64,000 bases of DNA from Bacteroidales bacterium UBA2800 (GCA_002351925.1 DEHM01000012.1:21666-85665); one strand, 5' to 3'. Numbered from the stretch's first letter, positions 8,337 through 17,675 are shown. Numbers and translations are program-made. The notes: a model not told the origin generated them from the letters alone.

Positions 8337-11138
8337 ATGCGACAGATCAAATTTTACATACTATCCCTACTCTTGTGCTTCGCCGGACTGATGTTCGCGC
8401 AAGAAGATCCGCAGCGTACCAGTATATCCGGTATCGTGGTGGATGGTGAGACAGGCGAGACGCTGCCATTTGTGCAGATCTACTTCCTGAAGTCCACCAC
8501 CAGCAAAGGTGTCGTTCCCTCCGAGGTAGGTACCACCTCCGATATTGACGGCAACTTCACCATCTCCAACACCGCCGGCTATACCTCCATCAACTTCCAG
8601 ATGGTAGGTTATAAGACCGAACTGCTCACGCTGCGTAAGGGACAGAACCGCAAGAACGTGAAGGTCAAACTGACGCCGGACGTATACGGTCTGCAGGATA
8701 TCGTCGTCACGCCCAAGAACCGCAAGCGCGACTACAAACGCAAGGGCAACCCGGCGGTGGAACTCATCCAGAATGTCATCGCACGCAAAGACTCGTTCTG
8801 CGTCAAATCGGCCGACCAGTATACCGCGCAGACCTACCACCGTATGTCCTTCGCGCTGGACAACATCAAGGTCAACTGGGAGAAACCCTTCTGGAAGAAC
8901 TTCACCTTCGTCAAGAAGTATATCGACACGACGGGTGTCTACCCCAGCGTGACGGTCAGCATCCGCGAGGATATCACCGAGGAGTACTTCCAGCGTAAGC
9001 CGCACCGCGAGAAGAAGATCATGAAGAAGAAGCGTACCTTCGGTCTGGAAGACCTGATCGGCTCGGGTTCGTTCCAGGAGAACATCAACGCGGTCTTCAA
9101 GGACGTGGAGATTAACGACAACAGCATGAACCTGCTCTTCAACCGCTTCGTCTCGCCGCTGTCGTCCACTATCGCCACCACATTCTACCAGTACTATATC
9201 ATGGATACCATCCTCGTGGACGGCTATCCCTGTATCGACTTGGCCTTCGTGCCTGTCAACTCCGAGAGCTACGGCTTCACCGGCCACCTCTATATCATCA
9301 ACGACTCGACGTTCCGCCTCAAGCGCTACGCCATCAACGTGCCGCCCGATATCAACCTGAACTTCGTCAGCAACTTCTCTGTCGAGCACAACTACCGCCA
9401 GCTGGAGAACGGACTCTGGGCGCCCGATCGTACGACCACCTACGCCAAGTTCTATATCCTCAACAACAAACGCGGCTTGCTGGCACGACAGACCAAGATT
9501 TACACCGGCTGGGACCTGGACACGCCTATCTCCAAGGAGACCTTCTCCAGTTTCACCAGCGAGGATGAGACCGAGCAGATCAACGACACGACGGCCGAGC
9601 TGGTCAGCACAAAGGACTGGGAGAACCTGCGTCCGGAGCCGCTCAGCTGGTACGAAAGCTCGGTGCAGGATCTGGTCAAAGAGTTCACATCCACACCGGT
9701 CTTCAACAGCCTCGTGCTGATGGCTAACGCCCTGACCACCGAGTATATCCCTACCACCCACTCGTCACACTACTGGGACAGTAAGTTCGATATCGGACCT
9801 ATCTACAGCTTCGTCAGCTGGAACATGCTGGAGGGTGTGCGTCTGCGTTTTGGCGGCTGTTCGACGGGCAAGCTCCACCCGCAGTGGTTCTTCCGCGGCT
9901 ACGGCGCCTTCGGTACCAAAGACCTGCGGCCCAAATATAGCGCCACCGTGCTCTACACCTTCGACAAGCATGAATGGACTCCCTATACCGGCCTGCGCCA
10001 CCATATCTCACTCACGGGTCAATACGACGTCGAGCAGCCCGGTCTGCACACCGAGATCATCGAGCGCGACAATATCTTCGCCTCTATCCCGACCAGCAAA
10101 CCGACGATGGGCTTCTATCAGTACGTCTTCCATGCCAACGTAGAGTATATGAAGGAGTGGACCAACAAGCTCTCGCTGCGTACCCGCTTCGACTTTAGCA
10201 ACAACGAGGCGGCCGGCGCGCTCAGCTACCAGCGTATCAATTGGCGCAACACGGGCACCGACGAGGAGTCTGTTTGGACGAAAGACTCGATCAACATTGG
10301 CCAGTACCGCAACTACGAGGGGCAGTTCGAGCTGCGCTATTCGCCGGGCAACCGCGCCACCTACGACCGCATGGGCAAGGAGAGCACCTTTATGCTTGAT
10401 AAGGATGCGCCCACCTTCAAGCTCACCCACTACGTCGGCTATCTCGACGACCGTCACAATGGCGGCGACGGCTTCATCTACAACCGTACGGAGTTTATGT
10501 TCGACAAGCGCTTCTGGTTCTCCGCCTTCGGTCATCTCGACCTGCGTCTGGAGACGGGTATGATCTGGCAGAAAGTGCCGTTCACCCACCTCTATATGCC
10601 GTCCACCAGCGGAAGTATCTTCCTCTCCATGCGTGCGTTCAACCTCATGAAACCCATGGAGTTCATCATGGATGAGTATGTCGCGCTCTATGCTACCTAC
10701 TATCTCAAGGGCTGGATCATCAACCGCATACCGGGTCTGAACAAACTGAAGATACGTGGTGTCATCGGTGTCTCGGCGGTCTATGGCGGTCTGACCAAGA
10801 AGAACAACCCCTTCCTGGAGACCGGTACCGGACTCTATGAGTTCCCGCAGACAGCTGTCTTCGACAAGAACGGTTACTACGTAGCAGGTAGTACCACCTC
10901 GCCTATCGGCAAACTGCCGTATATCGAGATCAACGCCGGCTTCGAGAACATCCTCAAGTTCATCCGTATCGACTATGTACGCCGTATCACCTACAACGAC
11001 TACGAACTGCCCTGCCCCGCCACCGACGAGAACGGCAACGTGATAACCGACGGCGAAGGTCATCCCATCATGGGACGCCGGCGTATACCCGCATGGGGAC
11101 GCAACGGCGTGAAGATAACCTTCCGCTTCGCATTATAA
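8337..11138 (+). CDS. DUF5686 outer-membrane protein with carboxypeptidase-regulatory-like domain
   Basis: A 933-residue predicted outer-membrane protein. Signal peptide 1-21 (ends LMFAQ), then a CarboxypepD_reg-like domain at about 28-118 (SGIVVDGETGETLPFVQIYF, DGNFTI, VGYKT), followed by the long DUF5686 barrel-like region. The C-terminus ends GVKITFRFAL, a typical terminal beta strand. The family is widespread in Bacteroidota, but its substrate is not known. Confidence 0.85.
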   Translation: MRQIKFYILSLLLCFAGLMFAQEDPQRTSISGIVVDGETGETLPFVQIYFLKSTTSKGVVPSEVGTTSDIDGNFTISNTAGYTSINFQMVGYKTELLTLRKGQNRKNVKVKLTPDVYGLQDIVVTPKNRKRDYKRKGNPAVELIQNVIARKDSFCVKSADQYTAQTYHRMSFALDNIKVNWEKPFWKNFTFVKKYIDTTGVYPSVTVSIREDITEEYFQRKPHREKKIMKKKRTFGLEDLIGSGSFQENINAVFKDVEINDNSMNLLFNRFVSPLSSTIATTFYQYYIMDTILVDGYPCIDLAFVPVNSESYGFTGHLYIINDSTFRLKRYAINVPPDINLNFVSNFSVEHNYRQLENGLWAPDRTTTYAKFYILNNKRGLLARQTKIYTGWDLDTPISKETFSSFTSEDETEQINDTTAELVSTKDWENLRPEPLSWYESSVQDLVKEFTSTPVFNSLVLMANALTTEYIPTTHSSHYWDSKFDIGPIYSFVSWNMLEGVRLRFGGCSTGKLHPQWFFRGYGAFGTKDLRPKYSATVLYTFDKHEWTPYTGLRHHISLTGQYDVEQPGLHTEIIERDNIFASIPTSKPTMGFYQYVFHANVEYMKEWTNKLSLRTRFDFSNNEAAGALSYQRINWRNTGTDEESVWTKDSINIGQYRNYEGQFELRYSPGNRATYDRMGKESTFMLDKDAPTFKLTHYVGYLDDRHNGGDGFIYNRTEFMFDKRFWFSAFGHLDLRLETGMIWQKVPFTHLYMPSTSGSIFLSMRAFNLMKPMEFIMDEYVALYATYYLKGWIINRIPGLNKLKIRGVIGVSAVYGGLTKKNNPFLETGTGLYEFPQTAVFDKNGYYVAGSTTSPIGKLPYIEINAGFENILKFIRIDYVRRITYNDYELPCPATDENGNVITDGEGHPIMGRRRIPAWGRNGVKITFRFAL

Positions 11139-11160
11139 ATCATCCTAACTATTGACTGCT

Positions 11161-11973
11161 ATGAAACGAGTATTTATCCTGAGCGCCCTGCTTAGCCTCA
11201 CCATAGGCCTCAGCGCGCAAGAAACCACATCGACAGAAAATACCGAGAAGAAAACCAATGCGTTTGTCCACGCGTTCACGAGCGCGGGCGATGCACTCGT
11301 TAAGTTCGACAAAGAAGTCATGCTCGACTCGCTCGACCAGGAGAAACTGCCTAAGATGGTTACCGGCGGTTTGTTTGCCGGTGTCAACATGAGCGATTTT
11401 CTCATCACTCGTACCGGACAACGTCCCGTAGCGTCCCACCGACGTGTAGGTGCCGAGTTGGGCGGATTCCTCGATTTTGCGCTCAGCAAGCATTTCGCTA
11501 TCCAGCCCCACGTGCTCTTCACGGCCCACCAGAACTATTTCGCGGCTACTGATACCACCAACCGTCTCTGGTCGTTCGGCATGGAGGTGCCCGTCTATTT
11601 CCTCGGCCGCTTCGGTAACATGCAGCAAGGCTACGTGCAGTTTGGCGGTGGTATCTTCACCCATTTCACGTTTGCCTCCAATGTGGCAGGCAAATACCAG
11701 AGTACCGACACACCTGTGCCGCCTGCAACGCCCGATCCTTCGCCGCTCGACGGCATGGACTACAGCAAGCTCTATAGCCTCCACAACAACCACTTTGGTA
11801 TCTGTGCGCTCGTGGGCTACGAAGCGCCCTTCGGACTGCTTGTCAATGTGACCTACAAGATCAGCCTCTCCGACATCGCCGGTTTCTACAGCGAGATGAA
11901 AGGTAAACCGGAGGCAGATGCACTCATCTACCCCCACTCGCTCAGCCTCTGTGTAGGCTATCGGTTCAAGTGA
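11161..11973 (+). CDS. Secreted outer-membrane barrel-like protein
   Basis: A 270-residue protein with signal peptide MKRVFILSALLSLTIGLSAQ. After a short Asp/Lys-rich segment the sequence has alternating beta-strand patterns (GRFGNMQQGYVQFGGGIFTHF, SLCVGYRF) of the small PorT/OmpW-like barrel kind. The ATG at 11161 is chosen because the signal peptide starts there. Its stop abuts the stop of the convergent sulfatase with no base between them. No specific function can be assigned. Confidence 0.65.
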   Translation: MKRVFILSALLSLTIGLSAQETTSTENTEKKTNAFVHAFTSAGDALVKFDKEVMLDSLDQEKLPKMVTGGLFAGVNMSDFLITRTGQRPVASHRRVGAELGGFLDFALSKHFAIQPHVLFTAHQNYFAATDTTNRLWSFGMEVPVYFLGRFGNMQQGYVQFGGGIFTHFTFASNVAGKYQSTDTPVPPATPDPSPLDGMDYSKLYSLHNNHFGICALVGYEAPFGLLVNVTYKISLSDIAGFYSEMKGKPEADALIYPHSLSLCVGYRFK

Positions 11974-13734
11974 TTAACGGCTGAAATAGTTGTTGCGGAT
12001 CAGCCGATCCGACAACGGAAACGCCTCTTCCTCTGTGATGGGGCGTTTTTGGTGCTCCGCGGGATTGCCTACCTCGTCCGGATCGGCCAGCAGGTTGATG
12101 CCGAAGCCGTGCCAGCGGTAGTGGTCGATACCCAGCAGCGACTGATACGTCGGGTATATATCCATCTGGTAGCAGTCCAGCGTATAGCGCGGGTTACCGC
12201 TTATCTTCGGCGAGTAGATCAGTAGCGGCAGACAGTCGTCCATCGGCGTCAGGTCGCTCAGCCAGCAGAAGCGGTCGTCGCCCGGTATGTCGTCGCGCCA
12301 GCGGTTGGCGTAACGCTGCATCTGCATGCGTTTCTCGCGGTGCAGGATGCGGTGGTCACCCGTGATGACGATGGTGTATTGCTGCATCACCGGATCGTCT
12401 TCTATCTTGCTTACCAGGTAGCCCAGACCCTCGTCCAGCACGTTGAAACTGCGGATGAAGTTATACATCACCCAGGGCATCGACTTGGGCAGCTCCAGCT
12501 TGCTGTCTTTCTCGCTCAGGAACGGCGCGTGGGTCGACTGGGTGATCACCTGCAGGTAGCGCCGGCCTTCGTCCACCAGGCTGTCCAGCTTGCTGAACAG
12601 CACGGTGTCCACGTCGCTGTAGATGATAGTGCTGTCGTAGCCGTAGGCGGGCGACATATGGGTCTGGTTCCATACGCAGGTGTCGTGCGGCAGCAGACAG
12701 ATAGCGCTGTCCGGCGCCAGTTTCATGATGGCGGGATAGGTGTTCTTGTCGTAGTGCAGACATGTGCCGCCTGCGTTGATGGGCAGCAGACCCGTGTTCA
12801 CTATCATCTGGCCGTCGGCCGAAGGAGCACCCACTATCTGCGTGTGCACACGGTTGGCGTAGAAGCAGTGGTCGTTCTGCGTCAGGCGGTACAGGTTAGG
12901 CATTATCTCCGGCGTCAGCACCCAGTTCTCCAGACTCTCCAGCAGCACGATCAGCAGCGGCCCTTGCAGCGTAGCCGTGTCCTGCCCTTTGTCCAGACGC
13001 TGCATCACCGCGTAGTCGTGCGGCGTCAGCGGACGCTCAGGCTGGATGTCGTTGATCATCAGGTAGTAGTCCGACGATATATACAGCGGCGAATAGAGCA
13101 CACTGGTGTGCGCCACCGTCGTCGGGAAATGGGTGCCATAGACCGGCTCGCGGTGCTCACGGATGATGGGCAGCGCGTCATAACGCACCGGGTGCTGCAG
13201 CACATAGATGGCCTCGCTGGTCCAGAAGAGCACCATGCCCGTCGCCAGCATCGCCAGCCACGCTTTCCAGTTCCTTTTGCTCGTCGTCGTCACAAAATAG
13301 ACGGTACAGAACAACGCCGTCAGACCGTAGAAACAGAGGTCTATCCACCATTCTATGTATATCAGCACCGACCAGAAATAGCCGTGCAGGTTACCCGACA
13401 TATTGAACGCCTCGGCGTCCAGCAGGATGTGGTTGTTGCGCATGTAGATGAGGTTGGCGATAAACCATGTGTCGATGGCTACGCTCAGCACAATCAGCCA
13501 GCGCTTGTCGCGCATCAGGAACGCAAACGAGGCGAACAATATGGCCGCACCCAGTTTGCTCAGCCACATCGCCACCTGCATCCACGCCGTCGGCTTCAGC
13601 GCCAACTCGTGGAACGCAAAATGGTCGAACAGCAGTGTCTCGACGAATATCAGCAACGCGAACAGCCCGAAGACTACCCACCCTGCGCGGCTTCCCACCG
13701 CCATCCATTCCTTATATTTCGCTAACCACTTCAT
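11974..13734 (-). CDS. Second LTA synthase/phosphoethanolamine-transferase-like sulfatase
   Basis: A 586-residue inner-membrane protein with about five transmembrane helices (residues 15-185) and a periplasmic sulfatase domain. Putative metal Glu in LLIVLLESLENW, putative nucleophile Ser in VGAPSADGQMIVNTG, and Asp-His in VITGDHRILH. It is only distantly similar to the sulfatase at 3430. It lies in a minus-strand set after a glycosyltransferase and a small transporter, so it probably modifies a glycolipid or surface polymer. The bases directly before its ATG consist of GTAACCT heptamers instead of an ordinary leader. Confidence 0.82.
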   Translation of the reverse strand: MKWLAKYKEWMAVGSRAGWVVFGLFALLIFVETLLFDHFAFHELALKPTAWMQVAMWLSKLGAAILFASFAFLMRDKRWLIVLSVAIDTWFIANLIYMRNNHILLDAEAFNMSGNLHGYFWSVLIYIEWWIDLCFYGLTALFCTVYFVTTTSKRNWKAWLAMLATGMVLFWTSEAIYVLQHPVRYDALPIIREHREPVYGTHFPTTVAHTSVLYSPLYISSDYYLMINDIQPERPLTPHDYAVMQRLDKGQDTATLQGPLLIVLLESLENWVLTPEIMPNLYRLTQNDHCFYANRVHTQIVGAPSADGQMIVNTGLLPINAGGTCLHYDKNTYPAIMKLAPDSAICLLPHDTCVWNQTHMSPAYGYDSTIIYSDVDTVLFSKLDSLVDEGRRYLQVITQSTHAPFLSEKDSKLELPKSMPWVMYNFIRSFNVLDEGLGYLVSKIEDDPVMQQYTIVITGDHRILHREKRMQMQRYANRWRDDIPGDDRFCWLSDLTPMDDCLPLLIYSPKISGNPRYTLDCYQMDIYPTYQSLLGIDHYRWHGFGINLLADPDEVGNPAEHQKRPITEEEAFPLSDRLIRNNYFSR

Positions 13735-13736
13735 CC

Positions 13737-13798
13737 GTAACCCGTAACCTGTAACCTGTAACCTGTAACCTGTAACCTGTAACCCGTAACCTGTAACC
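13737..13798. repeat. Tandem heptamer repeat GTAACCT
   Basis: About nine near-perfect copies of a 7-bp unit (GTAACCT or GTAACCC) fill the whole space between the sulfatase start and the upstream transporter stop. A related tract lies at 14164-14209. Confidence 0.95.
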
Positions 13799-13799
13799 T

Positions 13800-14156
13800 C
13801 TAAACCTTAGCAATGCACACGCAGCCGATGATGATCAGCATCACGCCCAGCCACTGCATGAATCCTACCTGCTCATGGAAGATCAGCCAGCCCGACAACA
13901 TACCGAAGATAAATCCCAGACTGGTCAGCGGATACACCTGCGACAGCGGATACTTATGCAGCATCCAGAGCCAGAACAGGTTGGCGCCTATCATCAGCGC
14001 CACCGCCACCATCAGCCATAGGTTCAGTATCACGTGGTGCCAGATGAACGACCAGCTCCACTGCCACTCCAGCCCCTCCATGGCCAGCTTGAGGGCCACC
14101 TGACTGAAGGCCAGCATAGCTGTCTGCAGCAGCATCAACAGTACCATTGTTATCAT
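13800..14156 (-). CDS. Small EamA/SMR-like membrane transporter
   Basis: A 118-residue protein with four transmembrane helices, the size and layout of the small multidrug resistance/ArnE-EmrE group (half-size EamA unit). Visible motifs include SQVALKLAMEG in helix 1, PLSQVYPLTSLGFIFG in helix 3, and IIIGCVCIAKV at the end. ArnE-like members flip undecaprenyl-linked amino sugars; with a neighbouring glycosyltransferase and sulfatase, a lipid-carrier flippase role is an inference. Heptamer repeats flank it on both sides. Confidence 0.75.
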   Translation of the reverse strand: MITMVLLMLLQTAMLAFSQVALKLAMEGLEWQWSWSFIWHHVILNLWLMVAVALMIGANLFWLWMLHKYPLSQVYPLTSLGFIFGMLSGWLIFHEQVGFMQWLGVMLIIIGCVCIAKV

Positions 14157-14163
14157 AACTTCT

Positions 14164-14209
14164 AACCTATAACCTATAACCTGTAACCCGTAACCTGTAA
14201 CCCATAACC
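14164..14209. repeat. Second tandem heptamer tract (TAACCTR family)
   Basis: About six degenerate copies of the 7-bp unit (ATAACCT, GTAACCC, GTAACCT) between the glycosyltransferase stop and the small transporter start. Same unit as at 13737-13798. Confidence 0.9.
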
Positions 14210-15381
14210 TACTTCCCGTGCTTCAGCCGGTAAGTCTCCTGTATATCTCGGTAACGCAGTATCACCTCGTCTATCACGTTCTCCCATGAGCGTGAGATGG
14301 TCGACGACGCCTTGTCGCCCACTTTCTTCAGCATCTCCGGGTGCTCCATCAGCCAGGCGATACGCTCGGCGTAGCGGTGGACGTTGTTGGGCGTGAGAAA
14401 ACCGTTCACGTCGGCTGTCACCACCTCGGCGGCCGTCGCCTCTTGCAGCATCAGCGCCGGCGTATGCATCGCCGCCGCCTCACGCACCACCAGCGGCGCG
14501 TTGTCGTACAGCGAGGGGAACAGAAACAGGTCGGCCGCCGCGTCGATACGTTTCAGGCGCTCGCGGTCGTGTATGTTACCCAGCAGCGTCACCTTGTCTT
14601 GCAGTCCCAGCGCACTGATCGTCTGGCGTATCTCGCGCACCGCGTAGCCCGTGCCGACCATGAAGAGGTGGAACGGACGCTCTTTTATCAGCGCCAGCGC
14701 ATCCAGTATGAAGCCGATGTTCTTCTCCCATATGTGCTGACCTACGAAGAGCAACATCGTGTCCTCCGGCTCCAGACCCAGTTCCAGACGCATCTGCTTG
14801 CGCATCTGCTCTATCTTCTTCAGCGGCGTGTAGAAGTCGTTACCGTTCTCCACTACCTCCACGTGCCCCTTGTAGCCATACTCGCGCAGCGTCGGCTCTA
14901 CCGCCGCCTGGGGTATCCATACCTCGTCGGCTTTCTCAAAAAATCGAACGATATGACGTACCATCCAGTCGACCACGGCTTTGCTCTTCACGTTGTGCTC
15001 AAAGTCCTGACGATATTTGCTGTGGAACGTGGCTACCATCGGTATGCCCTGACGCTGCGACGCCGAATAAGCCAGGTCGCCCGTCGTGAACGGACAGTGC
15101 GCGTGCACGATCTCAAAATCCATCTTATACCAGTTGCGCAGGAACGCCGGATCCAGATACGGCAAGCCGTAGCGGTAAGGCGCACGGAACGGAATCGGTA
15201 TCGACAGATAGCGGTTGATGGGATACGGCGCCGCTTCTATCACCTCTTTCGCCTTCGGCGCATACGGCGTTATCACGCGCACAGCGTGACCCTTGGCATG
15301 CAACCAGTAGGCGTAGTTCTGCGCCGTCAACGCAACGCCGTCCAGTATCGGCGGAAAATTATCGTTGAATATACCTATCAT
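14209..15381 (-). CDS. GT4-family glycosyltransferase
   Basis: A 390-residue GT-B enzyme. The N-terminal domain begins MIGIFNDNFPPILDGV, with DGVALTAQNYAYWL and VHAHCPFTTG. The C-terminal donor domain has LLFVGQHIWEKN, GTGYAVREIR, DLFLFPSLYDNAPLVVREA and a late VTADVNGFLTP. The pattern resembles glucosyl-diacylglycerol synthase-type lipid glycosyltransferases. Met at 15381 is chosen over the longer frame because the promoter lies at 15417-15448. First gene of the minus-strand trio with the small transporter and sulfatase. Confidence 0.88.
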   Translation of the reverse strand: MIGIFNDNFPPILDGVALTAQNYAYWLHAKGHAVRVITPYAPKAKEVIEAAPYPINRYLSIPIPFRAPYRYGLPYLDPAFLRNWYKMDFEIVHAHCPFTTGDLAYSASQRQGIPMVATFHSKYRQDFEHNVKSKAVVDWMVRHIVRFFEKADEVWIPQAAVEPTLREYGYKGHVEVVENGNDFYTPLKKIEQMRKQMRLELGLEPEDTMLLFVGQHIWEKNIGFILDALALIKERPFHLFMVGTGYAVREIRQTISALGLQDKVTLLGNIHDRERLKRIDAAADLFLFPSLYDNAPLVVREAAAMHTPALMLQEATAAEVVTADVNGFLTPNNVHRYAERIAWLMEHPEMLKKVGDKASSTISRSWENVIDEVILRYRDIQETYRLKHGK

Positions 15382-15416
15382 TGCTTCTCTTTCGGTTCTC
15401 AAAACCTTTGCGGCTG

Positions 15417-15448
15417 CAAAGGTACTGCTTTTTTTTGATATATGCAAA
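15417..15448 (-). promoter_or_regulatory. Promoter of the glycosyltransferase operon
   Basis: On the minus strand: TTTGCATATATC (-33) and TACCTTTG (15424-15417) with 20 bp between. The -7/start area is the inverted repeat CCTTTGC-N4-GCAAAGG at 15405-15422. The ATG is 36 bases beyond the -7 box. Confidence 0.82.
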
Positions 15449-15473
15449 TAAATGCAAAAAAATATGTAAACAC

Positions 15474-15504
15474 TTGCGTAATTGAAAAAAAAGTATTATC
15501 TTTG
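15474..15504 (+). promoter_or_regulatory. Promoter of the small-protein/OMP/apbE operon
   Basis: CTTGCGTAATTG (-33) and TATCTTTG at 15497-15504 (-7), 20 bp apart. The expected transcript begins inside a perfect hairpin, CGGATTT-GAGA-AAATCCG at 15508-15525, so its 5' end would be folded. Confidence 0.78.
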
Positions 15505-15581
15505 CACCGGATTTGAGAAAATCCGAAGAAAAAGCGTTAATTCACATTCATAAACCACATAAAAAAACACTTAGTACTATT

Positions 15582-15824
15582 ATGGTGCGTACAACTTTCA
15601 ATCGCCTTCGCAGCGTAAAAGACAGTCTGCCTCACGGCAGCATGGATGCAATCGCAGCCGAACTGAACATTTCCGGAGATGAAGTAAGAGCTTTCTTCAA
15701 TGGTCAAGGCACCGCCGATTACCATATCGAGCCGGGTCTGGAAGGCGGTATCGTTGAGTTTAGCAACAGCCGTATACTGGAGGTTGCTTTGCGCCGCGCA
15801 TGGGAGGCTCAGAACGCCCTCTAA
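15582..15824 (+). CDS. Small helix-turn-helix-like protein conserved in Bacteroidales
   Basis: An 80-residue basic-to-neutral protein. Residues 20-40 (MDAIAAELNISGDEVRAFF) read like a helix-turn-helix, and the second half (EPGLEGGIVEFSNSRILEVAL) is a short beta/helix unit. It resembles small Bacteroidales DNA-binding proteins of unknown target. Met at 15582 is chosen because the upstream in-frame stretch is the leader. It heads a run with two outer-membrane proteins and apbE. Confidence 0.6.
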   Translation: MVRTTFNRLRSVKDSLPHGSMDAIAAELNISGDEVRAFFNGQGTADYHIEPGLEGGIVEFSNSRILEVALRRAWEAQNAL

Positions 15825-15836
15825 CGCATAGGCACA

Positions 15837-16751
15837 GTGAACACACAACGACACAAACTACGGGTAGTAGCTCTGACGCTGATAGTCGGAGCCCTACCTT
15901 TTTTAGTTTGCGCGAGCGCGCAGACGAGCGAGCCTACGCCCGCGTACACGCAGCAGACAGCGAAGAAAGATACGCTGAGCGCGAAAGAGAAATGGCTGGA
16001 CGACTACTCGAAGCCCGTAGGCCTGACCTACGGCGCGCAGGTGTCGCTCAACACAACCTATCTCTGGCGCGGACTGTGTGTAGGCGCGCTGAACATACAA
16101 CCGTCGGCCAACATAGGCTACGGCGGTGCGTATATCGACATCTGGGGAAACATAGGCGCTACCGACTGGGCGCTCAGGAAGTTCCAACCGGAGGTGGACA
16201 TCACCCTGGGCTTCAACCGCTGGGGACTGGACGTACACGTGCTCTATATCCACAACTTCAACACCGGCTTCTTCGACTTCAAGAACCACGTAGGCGACGA
16301 GGGCGGTAACGGGCTGGAAGTGGCGCTGCGCTACACCGTGAGCAGCAAGCTACCGCTCAGCTTCTTCTGGGGCACCCGTGTCTCGGCGCGCGACGGCTAT
16401 ATCAACGACGCGGGCGACACGGTACGCGCCTACTCCAGTTATGCAGAGCTGAGCTACACCCATCGGTTCCGCTACGGACTGAGCCTGTATGGCGCGGTGG
16501 GCATCACGCCGTGGAAGAGTTTCTACACAAGCTACGAGCGCAACTTTGCCGTGCAAAACGTGGAGGTACGACTGATATACGACTGGTCGCTGCGCAAACA
16601 TCTGGGCCTGAGGCTGATGAGTGCGCTGAGCATCAACCCCTCGGGGCTGGCCGCCAACGGCGAGAGTGCGTCGTGGCATCTGCGCGACACGAAACTATTC
16701 AACCAGCAGTGTATCAACACCAACGTGTCACTGTGTCTCTACCTGAAATAA
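15837..16751 (+). CDS. Outer-membrane barrel protein, paralogue 1
   Basis: A 304-residue secreted protein; GTG start at 15837, 12 bases after the preceding stop, with a signal peptide ending near VCASAQ. The mature part has repeated amphipathic strands and shares with the next gene the motifs YLWRGLCVGALNIQP, WGNIGATDW and GITPWKSFYTSYE. It ends in CLYLK, fitting a terminal beta strand. Function unknown; perhaps a channel. Confidence 0.68.
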   Translation: MNTQRHKLRVVALTLIVGALPFLVCASAQTSEPTPAYTQQTAKKDTLSAKEKWLDDYSKPVGLTYGAQVSLNTTYLWRGLCVGALNIQPSANIGYGGAYIDIWGNIGATDWALRKFQPEVDITLGFNRWGLDVHVLYIHNFNTGFFDFKNHVGDEGGNGLEVALRYTVSSKLPLSFFWGTRVSARDGYINDAGDTVRAYSSYAELSYTHRFRYGLSLYGAVGITPWKSFYTSYERNFAVQNVEVRLIYDWSLRKHLGLRLMSALSINPSGLAANGESASWHLRDTKLFNQQCINTNVSLCLYLK

Positions 16752-16790
16752 AAACCAACCATTCAATAACAAACAAAACTCTTTAAGGTA

Positions 16791-17657
16791 ATGAAAAAAC
16801 TGTTTACTCTCTTTGCTGCCATGATGATGGCGGTAGTGGTACTGGCCGAAGAAAGCGAGAAGGCCAAGTTCACGTACGAAGCCGGCGCTGAGGTTGTCAG
16901 CTCGTATATCTGGCGTGGTCTGTACGAAGGCGGTCTGAGTTTCCAACCGACAGCCAGCGTAGGCTTTGACTCGAAGAGCGACAAGGTGCGTTTCCGCGTA
17001 GGTGCGTGGGGTAACATAGGTGCTTCCGACTGGAAGTTCCGCAGTGGTCTGCCCAACCCCGACGAGAACGACATGAACCCCAACACCTATTTTGTGCCGG
17101 AACTCGACATCATGGCCAGCCTGCAACTCTGGGGCCTGGTGCTCGGCGCTACCCACTATTACTACTTCGGCGGCACCCCGTTCTTCTCGGGCCTGAACGA
17201 CGAAGGCGGTAGCCAGACGGAGATCCAGGTAGGTCTGCGCTTCGGCGAATTCTGCAAAGCCAGCGGTCTGTACTTCAACTGGTATATGATGGTGGCCGGT
17301 AACGACGTGAACCCCAACACGGGCAAGCGCGCCTTCTCCAGCTATATCGAGTTTGGCTACGACGCCGAGTTTGAGCACGACATCACCCTGGGCATCTGCG
17401 TAGGCTTCACCCCGTGGCGCAGCCTCTACACCGACTACGAGGGCACGATAGCTGTCAACAATATCTCGCTGCGTTTCGGCAAGACATGGAACATCGACGA
17501 GATCGTGGACATCGAGCTCTTTGCGCTGGGTAGCATGAACACCTACGGCATCAACAGCAGCAACTGCTTCCGCTGGGAGGCCGGTGACTACAAACTCGAC
17601 CACACCCACCTGGGTCAGCACCTGAACGGCTGCATCGGCCTCGGTTTCTGGTTCTAA
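16791..17657 (+). CDS. Outer-membrane barrel protein, paralogue 2
   Basis: A 288-residue secreted protein with signal peptide MKKLFTLFAAMMMAVVVLAE. Matches the upstream neighbour in YIWRGLYEGGLSFQP, WGNIGASDW, FSSYIEFGY and GFTPWRSLYTDYEG, so the pair arose by tandem duplication. The C-terminus GCIGLGFWF is a typical barrel-closing strand. It lies 18 bases before apbE; a link to flavin or redox biology is only suggested by that position. Confidence 0.7.
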   Translation: MKKLFTLFAAMMMAVVVLAEESEKAKFTYEAGAEVVSSYIWRGLYEGGLSFQPTASVGFDSKSDKVRFRVGAWGNIGASDWKFRSGLPNPDENDMNPNTYFVPELDIMASLQLWGLVLGATHYYYFGGTPFFSGLNDEGGSQTEIQVGLRFGEFCKASGLYFNWYMMVAGNDVNPNTGKRAFSSYIEFGYDAEFEHDITLGICVGFTPWRSLYTDYEGTIAVNNISLRFGKTWNIDEIVDIELFALGSMNTYGINSSNCFRWEAGDYKLDHTHLGQHLNGCIGLGFWF

Positions 17658-17675
17658 CACAGCGAGACAGCGCGG

